Shown piece by piece: positions 1 through 7,983 of a DNA stretch of 52,896 nt; positions within the stretch are counted from its first letter, which is position 1; every line of letters begins with the position of its first letter. The notes under the pieces were generated by a model. It saw nothing but the letters and a program-made list of their open reading frames with translations. It was not told the DNA's origin and did not search any database. Source of the stretch: an uncultured Spirochaetota bacterium. GTDB taxonomy: Bacteria > Spirochaetota > Spirochaetia > Treponematales > UBA12059. The DNA is taken from NCBI GenBank assembly GCA_937873275.1, contig CALMRC010000129.1, positions 1 through 52,896 on the forward strand, in the 5' to 3' direction. A program made the translations under genes and the position numbers.

Positions 1-2
1 CC

Positions 3-626
3 TTGGTGGGGGAGGACGGCTCCCGGGCCATCGTGGTATCCCCCGGCGCGGCGGGGGACCTCTCGGTCCCGGAAATCCCGGAGAGGACCTTCGTCCCCGG
101 AGCTATCCTGTACGTGGACGGGTTCATCGCCTCCCGGAGGGAGTTGTTCATCCACATCCTGGAACGGGGCCGGAGCGCGGGGATGCGGGTCGCCGTGGAC
201 GCGGCCAGCTTTTCCCTGGCCAACCGGAACTCCGCCTTCTTCCTGGACGCCTTCGAGGAATACTGCGAGTGGGTCTTCGTGAACGAGGACGAACTCCGCG
301 CCCTGGCCGGCCTTCCCCTGGACGAGGCCCTGTCCCTCTTCACCGCCTCCCGGTTCGAGCTCATCGTCAAGCGGGCCGAACGGGGAGCCATCTGGACCTA
401 CGGGGACCGCAGGATCGACAGCCCCGTGCGGGCCTTCACCCCGATGGACGAGACCGGGGCGGGGGACGCCTTCGCCGCGGGCTTCCTGGCCGCCGTCCTG
501 GAGGGAAAGCCTCCGGAAGTCTGCCTCCGGATGGGCAACCGCATCGCAGAGGAGATCATCCAGGTGCCCGGCTGCCGCCTGGATCCTTCCCGCATCCGGA
601 AAGCCCGGCACTCCGTACTGGTATAA
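3..626 (+). CDS. PfkB-family carbohydrate kinase, C-terminal part
   Basis: The 5' end lies outside the window; the frame is open to the first bases, so the TTG at position 3 is not taken as the true start. About 207 residues are visible, roughly the C-terminal two thirds of a ribokinase/PfkB-type kinase. The clearest signature is DETGAGDAFAAGF near residues 148-160. It holds the anion-hole GAGD and the catalytic aspartate that deprotonates the sugar hydroxyl for phosphorylation by ATP. Upstream, FVNEDELRAL matches the family's N-x-x-E region. The protein should be cytoplasmic. The substrate (fructose, ribose, adenosine or another) cannot be read from this part. The gene is followed by 124 bases that carry the lon promoter, so it probably ends its own transcription unit. 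Confidence 0.85.
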   Translation: MVGEDGSRAIVVSPGAAGDLSVPEIPERTFVPGAILYVDGFIASRRELFIHILERGRSAGMRVAVDAASFSLANRNSAFFLDAFEEYCEWVFVNEDELRALAGLPLDEALSLFTASRFELIVKRAERGAIWTYGDRRIDSPVRAFTPMDETGAGDAFAAGFLAAVLEGKPPEVCLRMGNRIAEEIIQVPGCRLDPSRIRKARHSVLV

Positions 627-690
627 ACCTCCCGCCCCGGACCAGGATCGCCCGAACTCGACCCATCTTCATGCAAAGCGGCTCAAAACC

Positions 691-719
691 TTGCCCCGGG
701 CGGTCAAAGCTCGTATTTT
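691..719 (+). promoter_or_regulatory. Predicted sigma-70 promoter of lon
   Basis: TTGCCC (691-696), a 17-base spacer and TATTTT (714-719) lie about 30 bases before the lon start. The rest of the gap 627-750 shows no gene, no heat-shock CIRCE inverted repeat and no clear terminator. The start of lon has a good ribosome site (AAGGAG, 738-743). Confidence 0.5.
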
Positions 720-750
720 ATAGGTCGTACCGACGAGAAAGGAGTCTGAC

Positions 751-3513
751 ATGCCGGACAACGAGATCATCCCCATCGATCAGCTTCTGCCCGCCAAGAT
801 CCCGATCATTCCCCTCATGGGAAAGCCTATATTCCCCGGAATCTTCACCCCCATCATGGTGGGGAACGGGGACGATGTCGGAACCGTGGACGAGGCCGTG
901 CAGGCCGACGGGATCGTGGGACTCGTGATGATCAAGAACGAGTTCGACAAGCCCACCTCCCAGGATCTGCACCAGGTGGGGACGGTGGCCAAGATCGTCA
1001 AGCGGATCAACCTCCCGGACGGTTCGGTCAATATCTTCATCTCCACCCTCAAGCGCTTCAAGGTCAAGAAATTCCTGACCAAGCAGAGCCCCATCGTGGC
1101 CGCCGTGGAGTACCTGGAGGAGGAGATCGACGACGCGGACGAGGTGAAGGCCCTGACTCGGGCCCTCCTGTCGGAGATGAAGCAGGTCTCGGAGAACAAT
1201 CCCCTGTTCTCCGAGGAGATGCGGCTCAACATGGTCAACATCGACCATCCGGGCAAGATCGCGGACTTCATCGCCAGCATCCTGAACCTGGACAAGAACG
1301 AGCAGCAGAAGATCCTGGAGATGCTCAACGTCAAGGACCGGATGGAGCGGGTTCTGCTGTTCATCAAGAAGGAGCAGGAACTCCTGAAGATCCAAAAACG
1401 GGTCCAACAGGAGATCAACGAACGGATCGAGAAGAACCAGCGGGAGTACTTCCTCAAGGAGGAGCTCAAGGCCATCAAGGGCGAACTGGGAATGCCCACG
1501 GACTCCAAGAGCTCGGACTACCAGAGGTTCAAGGAGAAGATCGAAGGCTTCGGGTTCACGGGGGAGATCAAGGAGTTGGTCGAGCAGGAGCTGGAGAAAT
1601 TCAACTTGATGGACCCGAACTCCTCGGAGTTCATCGTCACCCGCAACTGGCTGGACCTGATCAGCAACCTCCCGTGGAGCGCCCCGGTGAACCGGGACTT
1701 CGACCTCGGGAAGGCCCAGGACATCCTGGAGGCCGATCACTACGGTCTCAAGGACGTAAAGGACCGGATCATCGAGTACCTGGCGGTCCGGAAGCTAAAG
1801 AAGGACGCCAAGGGCTCCATCCTGTGCCTGGTCGGGCCCCCGGGGGTCGGCAAGACCAGCGTGGGCCGGTCCATCGCCCGGGCCCTGGGCAAGGAATTCT
1901 TCCGCTTCTCCGTCGGCGGCATGCGGGACGAGGCCGAGATCAAGGGGCACCGGCGGACCTACGTGGGGGCCCTTCCGGGCAAGATCGTCCAGGGACTCAA
2001 GATCTCCAAGAGCCGGGACCCGGTCTTCATGATCGACGAGATCGACAAGATGGGGACCAGCTACCAGGGCGACCCCTCCAGCGCCCTCCTGGAAGCCCTG
2101 GATCCGGAGCAGAACTTCGCCTTCCGGGACCATTACCTGGACCTGCCCTTCGACATTTCCCACGTCTTCTTCGTCGTCACCGCGAACACCCTGGATTCCA
2201 TACCGGCCCCCCTGATCGACCGGATGGAGATCATCCAGCTCCCGGGCTACGTGGACTCGGAGAAGCTGGAAATCGCCCGGCACTACCTCATCCCCAAGTC
2301 CCTGGAGAAGAACGGCATCAAGAAGGGCACGGTCCGGTACACCCGGGACGCCCTCATCTTCATCGCCGAGTCCTACGCCCGGGAGGCGGGGGTCCGGAAC
2401 TTCGAGAAATACCTGGACAAGATCCACCGGAAGATCGCGAAGGCCATCATCCTGGAGGACAAGGGGGGCACCAAGTTCGAGGTGGACAAGCCGGCGGTGC
2501 AGAAGTACCTGGGCAAGCCCCTGTTCCGGGAGGACGAGATCAAGCGGGCCACCCGTCCGGGCATGTCCGTGGGCTTGGCCTGGACCAGCATGGGCGGGGA
2601 CACTCTGATCATCGAGGCCGTCGCGAACCCGGGCAAGGAGGGATTCAAGCTGACCGGCCAGATGGGCTCGGTCATGCAGGAGTCCGCCGGCATCGCCTAC
2701 ACCCATGTCCGCCACCTGGCGGCGGATTCCTACGGGGTGGGGGCGGATTTCTTCGAGGGCCGGCAGATCCACCTCCACATACCCGAGGGCGCCACCCCCA
2801 AGGACGGTCCCTCCGCGGGCATCACCATGGCCACGGCCCTGCTGTCCCTGGTCCTGGACCGGAAGATCAAGGACCGCCTGGCCATGACCGGGGAGCTCTC
2901 CCTGACCGGCCAGGTCCTGCCCATCGGGGGGCTCAAGGAGAAGACCGTGGCCGCCCGGAGGAACAAGATCCGGGAGATCATCATCCCCAAGGCCAACGAG
3001 AAGGATCTGGACGACATCCCCGAGCACGTGAAGAAGGGAATCGTCTTCCACCCCGTGGAGACCATGGAGGAAGTCATCTCCATCGCCCTGCCGTCGTGGC
3101 GGAGCCGGCATGACGGTCCCCACCTTCTGCGGAAAGGACTGCGGGGGCAACGCCTGCCCCCTGGCGGTCGAGGTCGAGGCCGGCCGCCCCGTCCGGATCC
3201 TCCGCAATCCCGCGGCCCCCCCGGAGCTGGCGGGTTGCCGCCGGGGCCGGGACCTCCCGGCCTTCCACCTCTCCCCCGACCGGATCCAGGAGCCCTTGAT
3301 CCGGGTCGGGGAGCGGGGCTCCCGGGACTTCCGGCCCGCCTCCTGGGACGAGGCCCTCTCCCGGGTGGCGAGCCGGCTGGGAGAAATCCGCGCGCGGTCC
3401 GGCCCCGCCTCGGTCCTGAACCTGTCCAGCACGGGCTCCACCGGAGCCCTCCACGACACCCGGACCCTCGCGGCCCGCTTCTTGAACGCCGCGGGCGGGG
3501 CGACGGTCCTTGA
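751..3513 (+). CDS. lon: ATP-dependent Lon protease, with an anomalous 3' end
   Basis: Cytoplasmic AAA+ serine protease that degrades misfolded and regulatory proteins. Residues 10-210 form the LON substrate-recognition domain, followed by a coiled-coil stretch. The AAA+ module has Walker A GPPGVGKT (362-369) and Walker B FMIDEID. The protease domain has the catalytic dyad Ser688 in PKDGPSAG and Lys731 in GLKEKT. Normal Lon homology stops near residue 781 (ISIALP). In this frame there is no stop, and translation runs on for about 139 Gly/Pro/Arg-rich residues that are simply the next gene read out of frame. A TGA in another frame (3111-3113) overlaps the ATG of the next gene (3110), a typical ATGA junction. 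The likely cause is a one-base indel just before 3091, either in the assembly or real. The true end is then about 3113. Confidence 0.93.
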   Translation: MPDNEIIPIDQLLPAKIPIIPLMGKPIFPGIFTPIMVGNGDDVGTVDEAVQADGIVGLVMIKNEFDKPTSQDLHQVGTVAKIVKRINLPDGSVNIFISTLKRFKVKKFLTKQSPIVAAVEYLEEEIDDADEVKALTRALLSEMKQVSENNPLFSEEMRLNMVNIDHPGKIADFIASILNLDKNEQQKILEMLNVKDRMERVLLFIKKEQELLKIQKRVQQEINERIEKNQREYFLKEELKAIKGELGMPTDSKSSDYQRFKEKIEGFGFTGEIKELVEQELEKFNLMDPNSSEFIVTRNWLDLISNLPWSAPVNRDFDLGKAQDILEADHYGLKDVKDRIIEYLAVRKLKKDAKGSILCLVGPPGVGKTSVGRSIARALGKEFFRFSVGGMRDEAEIKGHRRTYVGALPGKIVQGLKISKSRDPVFMIDEIDKMGTSYQGDPSSALLEALDPEQNFAFRDHYLDLPFDISHVFFVVTANTLDSIPAPLIDRMEIIQLPGYVDSEKLEIARHYLIPKSLEKNGIKKGTVRYTRDALIFIAESYAREAGVRNFEKYLDKIHRKIAKAIILEDKGGTKFEVDKPAVQKYLGKPLFREDEIKRATRPGMSVGLAWTSMGGDTLIIEAVANPGKEGFKLTGQMGSVMQESAGIAYTHVRHLAADSYGVGADFFEGRQIHLHIPEGATPKDGPSAGITMATALLSLVLDRKIKDRLAMTGELSLTGQVLPIGGLKEKTVAARRNKIREIIIPKANEKDLDDIPEHVKKGIVFHPVETMEEVISIALPSWRSRHDGPHLLRKGLRGQRLPPGGRGRGRPPRPDPPQSRGPPGAGGLPPGPGPPGLPPLPRPDPGALDPGRGAGLPGLPARLLGRGPLPGGEPAGRNPRAVRPRLGPEPVQHGLHRSPPRHPDPRGPLLERRGRGDGP

Positions 3514-5227
3514 GGGAAACTATTCCAACGGGGCGGCCCGATTCGTCCTTCCCTATCTCTTCGGGACGGACGCGGGCCTCTCCGGCTTCGACCCCGCGAC
3601 GCTGCGCCATTCCCGGTTCATCGTGCTCTGGGGGGCCAACATCCTGGAGGCGCGGCTGGGCACGGAGCTCCCCGCGCGGCTCCTGGAGGCCCGGCGGCTC
3701 GGAGCCCGGATCGTCAGCATCGACCCCCGGTACACGGACACCGCCCGCCGGTCCGGGGCCGGGTGGATCCCCGTCCGGCCGGGCACGGACGCCGCCCTCA
3801 TGCTCGCCGTGCTCCATGTCCTCCTTTCGGAGGGACTGGCCGACGAGGACTTCGCCCGCGGTCGATCCCGGGGCTTCGACGAGCTGGCCGACTACGTCCT
3901 GGGCCGAGACGGGGGCGGCCCCCGGGACCCCGCCTGGGCGGAGGGGATCTGCGGCATCCCCGCCGGGGAGATCCGGCGCTTCGCCCGGGAGTACGGACGG
4001 ACCAAGCCGGCCCTCCTCCTGCCCGGATACTCCATCCAGCGGGTATACGCCGGGGAGGATCCCTTCCGCCTCTCCGTCGCCCTCCAGCTGGCCACGGGCA
4101 ATTTCGGACGCCTCGGGGGATCCACGGGATCCATCAACAACCGTCTGCCGGGTCCCCGGGTCGGCTCCCTGGACGACCTGGACCGGCCGGAGAATCCCGG
4201 TGTTCCGATCCTGCGCTGGCCGGACGCGGTCCTCGAGGGGTGCTCCGGCGGGTATCCTGCGGACATACGGGCGGCCTACGTCTGCGGCTCGAATTTCCTG
4301 AACCAAGGGGGGGACGTCTCCAAGAATGTCCGGGCATTCCGTGCCCTGGACTTCGCGGTATGCCACGAGATGTTCCTGACCCCCACGGCCCGGCACTGCG
4401 ACGTCGTCCTGCCCGCGGCCTCGCCCCTGGAGAAGGAGGACATCGGCATCCCCTGGTGCGGGAACTGGGTGGCCTACAAGCGCGCCGCCTGCCCCCTCCG
4501 GGGCTCCGCGCGGACGGATTACGATATCCTTTCGGATCTCGCGCACCGGATGGGGTTCGGGGAGGCATTCACGGGGGGACGGTCCGAACGGGATTGGCTG
4601 GACGCCTTCCTTGAGGACTCCGATGTGCCCGATCCGGACGCTCTTCGGGAAACGGGGATCTACCTCGCCCCGGACCAGGAGCGGACGGGCCTGGCGGAAT
4701 TCGCCGAGGATCCCCGGGCGCATCCCCTGGGCACCCCCTCGGGCCTCGTCGAGCTCTCAAGCCCGGCCTGGGCCCGGGACACGGGGCTGCCGCCGATCCC
4801 CGTCTGGAGGCCGGCGCCCGAGGAGCCGGGCTTTTCCCTGCTCTTGACCACGCCCAAGTCCCCGCTCCGCACCCATTCCCAGGGAGGGGACTTAGGTACG
4901 CCGGCTTCATCGGGCGGAGCCGTCCTGACCCTCCATCCCCGGGACGCCGCCGCCCGGGGCATCCTGCCCGGCGCGGAGGTACGGATTCGAAACGCCCGGG
5001 GCTCCACCCGGGCCGTCGCGGAGCTAACGGAATCCATCCTCCCGGGCACGGTCAGCCTATACGAGGGCGCCTGGTACGAGGCGGTGCCCGAAGAATCCGG
5101 GCTCGACGCCGGTTTTGCCTCGGACCTCGGCGGATCCGCGAACGTCCTGACCGGCACCGAAGGGAGCCCTCCCTCCACCGCCTGCGTGATGCACGGGATT
5201 CCCGTGGAGGTCGAGAGGATCGGATGA
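3110..5227 (+). CDS. Molybdopterin-dependent oxidoreductase (DMSO reductase family)
   Basis: A 705-residue catalytic subunit of the Mo/W-bisMGD family. The N-terminus carries a 4Fe-4S motif with Cys7, Cys11, Cys16 and Cys43. The central molybdopterin domain includes the recognisable stretches VLWGANILEAR, SIDPRYTDTA and LLLPGYSIQR, and a C-terminal dinucleotide-binding domain covers about 570-700 (LLLTTPKSPLRTHSQ, LHPRDAAARGI, GTVSLYEGAWY). There is no Tat signal before the first cysteine, so a cytoplasmic enzyme is inferred. No electron-transfer (four-cluster ferredoxin) or membrane-anchor subunit lies beside it, so the partner is unknown. The substrate cannot be told from the sequence. Its ATG overlaps a TGA in the probable original lon frame, which suggests translational coupling. 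It converges on the next minus-strand gene with a 12-base gap. Confidence 0.85.
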   Translation: MTVPTFCGKDCGGNACPLAVEVEAGRPVRILRNPAAPPELAGCRRGRDLPAFHLSPDRIQEPLIRVGERGSRDFRPASWDEALSRVASRLGEIRARSGPASVLNLSSTGSTGALHDTRTLAARFLNAAGGATVLEGNYSNGAARFVLPYLFGTDAGLSGFDPATLRHSRFIVLWGANILEARLGTELPARLLEARRLGARIVSIDPRYTDTARRSGAGWIPVRPGTDAALMLAVLHVLLSEGLADEDFARGRSRGFDELADYVLGRDGGGPRDPAWAEGICGIPAGEIRRFAREYGRTKPALLLPGYSIQRVYAGEDPFRLSVALQLATGNFGRLGGSTGSINNRLPGPRVGSLDDLDRPENPGVPILRWPDAVLEGCSGGYPADIRAAYVCGSNFLNQGGDVSKNVRAFRALDFAVCHEMFLTPTARHCDVVLPAASPLEKEDIGIPWCGNWVAYKRAACPLRGSARTDYDILSDLAHRMGFGEAFTGGRSERDWLDAFLEDSDVPDPDALRETGIYLAPDQERTGLAEFAEDPRAHPLGTPSGLVELSSPAWARDTGLPPIPVWRPAPEEPGFSLLLTTPKSPLRTHSQGGDLGTPASSGGAVLTLHPRDAAARGILPGAEVRIRNARGSTRAVAELTESILPGTVSLYEGAWYEAVPEESGLDAGFASDLGGSANVLTGTEGSPPSTACVMHGIPVEVERIG

Positions 5228-5239
5228 GGGCGCGGGACC

Positions 5240-6751
5240 CTAGGAGGTTTCCCGAGGGGTCCACCGCCCGTCCCAGAGCTCCATGCCGTAGGGGCCGGCC
5301 AGCTTCCATTCCAGGCCCGCCCGGAGGAGGCTGGAGGTGGCCGCCAGGTCCGCCGGAAGGCGGGGGTCGTCCGCCCCCACGCCGCTGGTGAGCAGGGTCT
5401 CCGCCAGCATCTTGGCCGCAATGAAGCGGTCGTACTTGTTGACCGCGAAGGCCAGGAAGGAGGGCAGGATCCCGGTGACCTCCCAGGTGACCTGCTCGGC
5501 CTGGGAATAGCGGCCCGCGTCCTTGTCCTGGTCCGTGAAGCGGACCGGGAGGCCCCGGCCGATCTCGTCCAGGCGGGGCACCAGCCAGTCCAGGTCGAAG
5601 AGGCCGGTGGCGCAGTTGAACAGGATCGTAGATCCGGAGTCCTCCAGGCGCTGGACCTCCGCGAAGGGGATGGCCGGGCCGATGTCCGCCACCAGGCGCT
5701 TCCCCTCGGCGGTCTCCACCAGGATCCCCCCCTTCACGTCCACCGGGGTCCGCACCGAAAAATCGAAGGCCGCCGGGAGTCCGCAGAGGGCCGCCAGGCC
5801 GATCTCCACCGGGTCCGGCAGGTAGCCCAGGTTGTCCACGTTTCCCAGGTAGGCGTACCGTACGCCGGATTCCCGCAGGCTCCGCAGGGCGGGGGCCAGG
5901 ACGCGGAAGCACTGGCCGTGCCCTCCCGGCAGGGGCAGGGAGGAGTCGGCCCGTCCGAAGGCTCGGTCGAAGACCGTCTTGGGCCGTCCGGTCTCGGAGT
6001 GGGAATAGGCCCCGATCATGGGCTGGATGCCGGTGAGGAAGGAGCAGGCGGGGGAGCCCAGGGCTTCCGCCAGGGGGCGGAGGATCTCCTCCTCCTCGTA
6101 CGCCTCGTAGGCCCGGGCCAGCTCCGCGTCCGTGGCCGCGCTGGTCATCTGGAACAGGGGCAGGATCGGCCGCCCCGGATCCCCGTAGCGGCGGCGGTAG
6201 GCCAGGGCAGAAAGGAGCCGGGCCCGCAGCTTGAGCTGGAGGAACGAAGCCCCCGGGGATCCGTCGGGGTTGATGTAGGCGGGGGTGACCCCCTTCGGGC
6301 GACCCTCGCAGAGGGGCGCCAGTTCCTCGAAGGGGCCCTCCAGGGCGGAGAATACGTCGGCCCCGAAGGCCTGGTTCTTCTTCCGGTCCGCGTAGCTCGT
6401 GGCGGAGCCGCCGTTCAGGATCCCGTAGGCCGTCCTCGGGAGGAGCCGCTCCCCCAGCTCCGCCAGGGCCGCCAGGGGGAACCGCAGCTTGGAGCCCTCG
6501 TCCAGGGCGGCCGCCGGAAGGGGCAGGTCCAGGTCCGCGAGCCGCCTCCGGGCCTCCTCGGCGGGGATCGGGTAGGCCAGGCCCTTTTCCAGGGCGATGA
6601 CCGTGCGGTTGTCCACCGCGGGCACCCCCGCCGCCTTGACCGGCCGGACGTCGTCGTAAAAGCCCTCGTTGTAGTCCTTGAGGATCGACAGGGTCAGCGC
6701 CACGTCGATGCCCTTGGATTCCATGTCGCGGCGCAGGGCGTCGGTCACCAT
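5240..6751 (-). CDS. UTP--sugar-1-phosphate uridylyltransferase (UDPGP family)
   Basis: A 503-residue cytoplasmic nucleotidyltransferase. It has the UTP-binding loop ILNGGSATSYADRKK, the variant of LxGGxGTR found in eukaryote-like UDP-glucose and UDP-N-acetylglucosamine pyrophosphorylases. It also has LPGGHGQCFRVLAPA (the PxGHGD region) and YLGNVDNLGYLPDP (the sugar/UTP site). The predicted reaction is sugar-1-phosphate + UTP giving UDP-sugar + PPi. The start is set by GGAGGGA seven bases ahead of the ATG. It lies 34 bases downstream of glucokinase on the same strand, with phosphoglucomutase about 4 kb upstream. The context therefore favours glucose-1-phosphate as substrate, although UDP-GlcNAc formation is not excluded. 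It is unlike GalU. Confidence 0.82.
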   Translation of the reverse strand: MVTDALRRDMESKGIDVALTLSILKDYNEGFYDDVRPVKAAGVPAVDNRTVIALEKGLAYPIPAEEARRRLADLDLPLPAAALDEGSKLRFPLAALAELGERLLPRTAYGILNGGSATSYADRKKNQAFGADVFSALEGPFEELAPLCEGRPKGVTPAYINPDGSPGASFLQLKLRARLLSALAYRRRYGDPGRPILPLFQMTSAATDAELARAYEAYEEEEILRPLAEALGSPACSFLTGIQPMIGAYSHSETGRPKTVFDRAFGRADSSLPLPGGHGQCFRVLAPALRSLRESGVRYAYLGNVDNLGYLPDPVEIGLAALCGLPAAFDFSVRTPVDVKGGILVETAEGKRLVADIGPAIPFAEVQRLEDSGSTILFNCATGLFDLDWLVPRLDEIGRGLPVRFTDQDKDAGRYSQAEQVTWEVTGILPSFLAFAVNKYDRFIAAKMLAETLLTSGVGADDPRLPADLAATSSLLRAGLEWKLAGPYGMELWDGRWTPRETS

Positions 6752-6785
6752 CTTGGTCCCTCCATGGTTTCGGTTCTTCCGTTCC

Positions 6786-7850
6786 TCACATCAGGGAAGC
6801 GGCGGCGTTCGCGGCCCCGTACAGGGATATGCCGTAATCCTTCACGATATAGACCGGCACCCGGGCCAGGATAGCCCGGATGTGTTCGCGATAGCTGCGG
6901 AGGAACATGTCCATGAACCGGAAATCCTCCAGGAACCAGGCCTCGTTCTTGGAGGCGATGCCCCCCGCTAGGTACAGGCCTCCGTAGGGCAGGAAGCAGG
7001 CCGCGGCGTCCGCGGCGCAGCGGGCGTACAGGCGTACGAAGATCTCCAGGGACCGGCCGCAGAGGGTGCTCTCCCGGGAAGCCGCGGCGATCCGGGCGGG
7101 TCGCTCGGCCTCCGGCAGGTCCAGGACGGCCGCGTCCCGGGCGGAGAGGCTGCGGCCGGCCGCCGTCTCCCGCTCCGCCAGGAAGGCGAAGAGGTGCCCG
7201 ATCCCCTGACCGGACACCCCGGCCTCCGCGCCGGGCGGGAAGCCGTACCGGTCTTCCAGCCATCGGGAGAAGTCCCGGGTCTCCTCGTCGTAGACCGGGA
7301 GGGAGACGTGCCCCCCCTCCGAGGGGAAGGCCAGGGTCCGGTCCCCCACCCGCACCACGTACCCGACCCCCAGGCCCGTGCCCGCCCCGAGGACGGCCTT
7401 CACGCCCCCGGGAACCGGCTCGGGGGGAGGGGAGTCCCGCCCGGCCAGAAGGCGGAGCTGGGAGGAGTCCGCGGGATCCAGGAGGAGGACGCCGTAGGAC
7501 ACGGCGGTGAAGTCGTTGATCAGGATGGTCCGGATCCCGAAGTCCCGGGAGATCTCCGCGGCGTCGATGTCCCAGGGGGCGTTGGTGAGCCGGATGCGGC
7601 CTTCCTCCACGGGACCGGCGCCGGAGACGCAGGCCAGGTCCGGCCGGAAGCCGGGGGCCTCCTCCCGGGCTTCCCGGAGGAACCGATCCAGGGGATCCCG
7701 GAACGCGGCCACCGTCTTGGTGGAGTAATGCCGTTCCACGATGGTGGAGAAGGTCCCGCCCTTCTTGCCGATCAGGGCCAGGTTCGTGTTGGTCCCCCCG
7801 ACGTCCCCGGCCAGGACGACGAGGTCGTAGCTCACGCGCGCGGTGCTCAT
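6786..7850 (-). CDS. glk: Glucokinase
   Basis: A 354-residue ATP-dependent glucokinase of the bacterial Glk family (not the ROK type, as no CxCGxxGC zinc motif is present). It makes glucose-6-phosphate in the cytoplasm. The phosphate-binding loop is GDVGGTNTNL (15-24), the catalytic aspartate is in LINDFTAVSYG, the second nucleotide loop is LGAGTGLGVGYV, and the adenosine motif is LAGGIASKN. The ATG at 7850 has no Shine-Dalgarno. A strong promoter (7857-7884) puts its -10 six bases before this ATG, so transcription should begin at the A of the ATG and the mRNA would be leaderless. A GTG at 7835 is the only sensible alternative start. It is probably co-transcribed with the uridylyltransferase gene downstream. 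Confidence 0.92.
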   Translation of the reverse strand: MSTARVSYDLVVLAGDVGGTNTNLALIGKKGGTFSTIVERHYSTKTVAAFRDPLDRFLREAREEAPGFRPDLACVSGAGPVEEGRIRLTNAPWDIDAAEISRDFGIRTILINDFTAVSYGVLLLDPADSSQLRLLAGRDSPPPEPVPGGVKAVLGAGTGLGVGYVVRVGDRTLAFPSEGGHVSLPVYDEETRDFSRWLEDRYGFPPGAEAGVSGQGIGHLFAFLAERETAAGRSLSARDAAVLDLPEAERPARIAAASRESTLCGRSLEIFVRLYARCAADAAACFLPYGGLYLAGGIASKNEAWFLEDFRFMDMFLRSYREHIRAILARVPVYIVKDYGISLYGAANAAASLM

Positions 7851-7856
7851 GGCTAC

Positions 7857-7884
7857 ATCATATACGGGGAACCGGTCCTGTCAA
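7857..7884 (-). promoter_or_regulatory. Predicted sigma-70 promoter of glk
   Basis: Read on the minus strand: TTGACA (7884-7879), 16-base spacer, TATGAT (7862-7857). Both hexamers are near-consensus. The -10 ends six bases before the glk ATG, so a leaderless transcript is predicted. Confidence 0.65.
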
Positions 7885-7925
7885 ACCGGGGTGCCCCGGG
7901 CGGGACTTCCGGGGGCCGGAAAATG

Positions 7926-7954
7926 AAGCGGCCGCCCCGGGGGCGGCCGCTTTT
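7926..7954 (-). terminator. Rho-independent terminator after the outer-membrane protein gene
   Basis: AAGCGGCCGCCCC (7926-7938) is followed by its inverted copy (7940-7952), so a GC-only stem of 11-13 pairs can form with a very short loop. On the minus strand it follows the stop of the gene at 7984 and leads into CTTCATTTTCC, a broken U-tract. It separates that gene from the glk promoter. On the plus strand TTTT follows the stem, but no plus-strand gene ends here. Confidence 0.7.
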
Positions 7955-7983
7955 GAGGGGCTCGAATCGTGCGGAACGGGAAC

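Noticed and set aside
718-3459. Long minus-strand open frames opposite lon (and similar ones opposite lhr, murF-ftsW and others)
   Set aside because: They are low-complexity Leu/Gly/Pro/Arg-rich shadows of high-GC codon use, without ribosome sites or family motifs.
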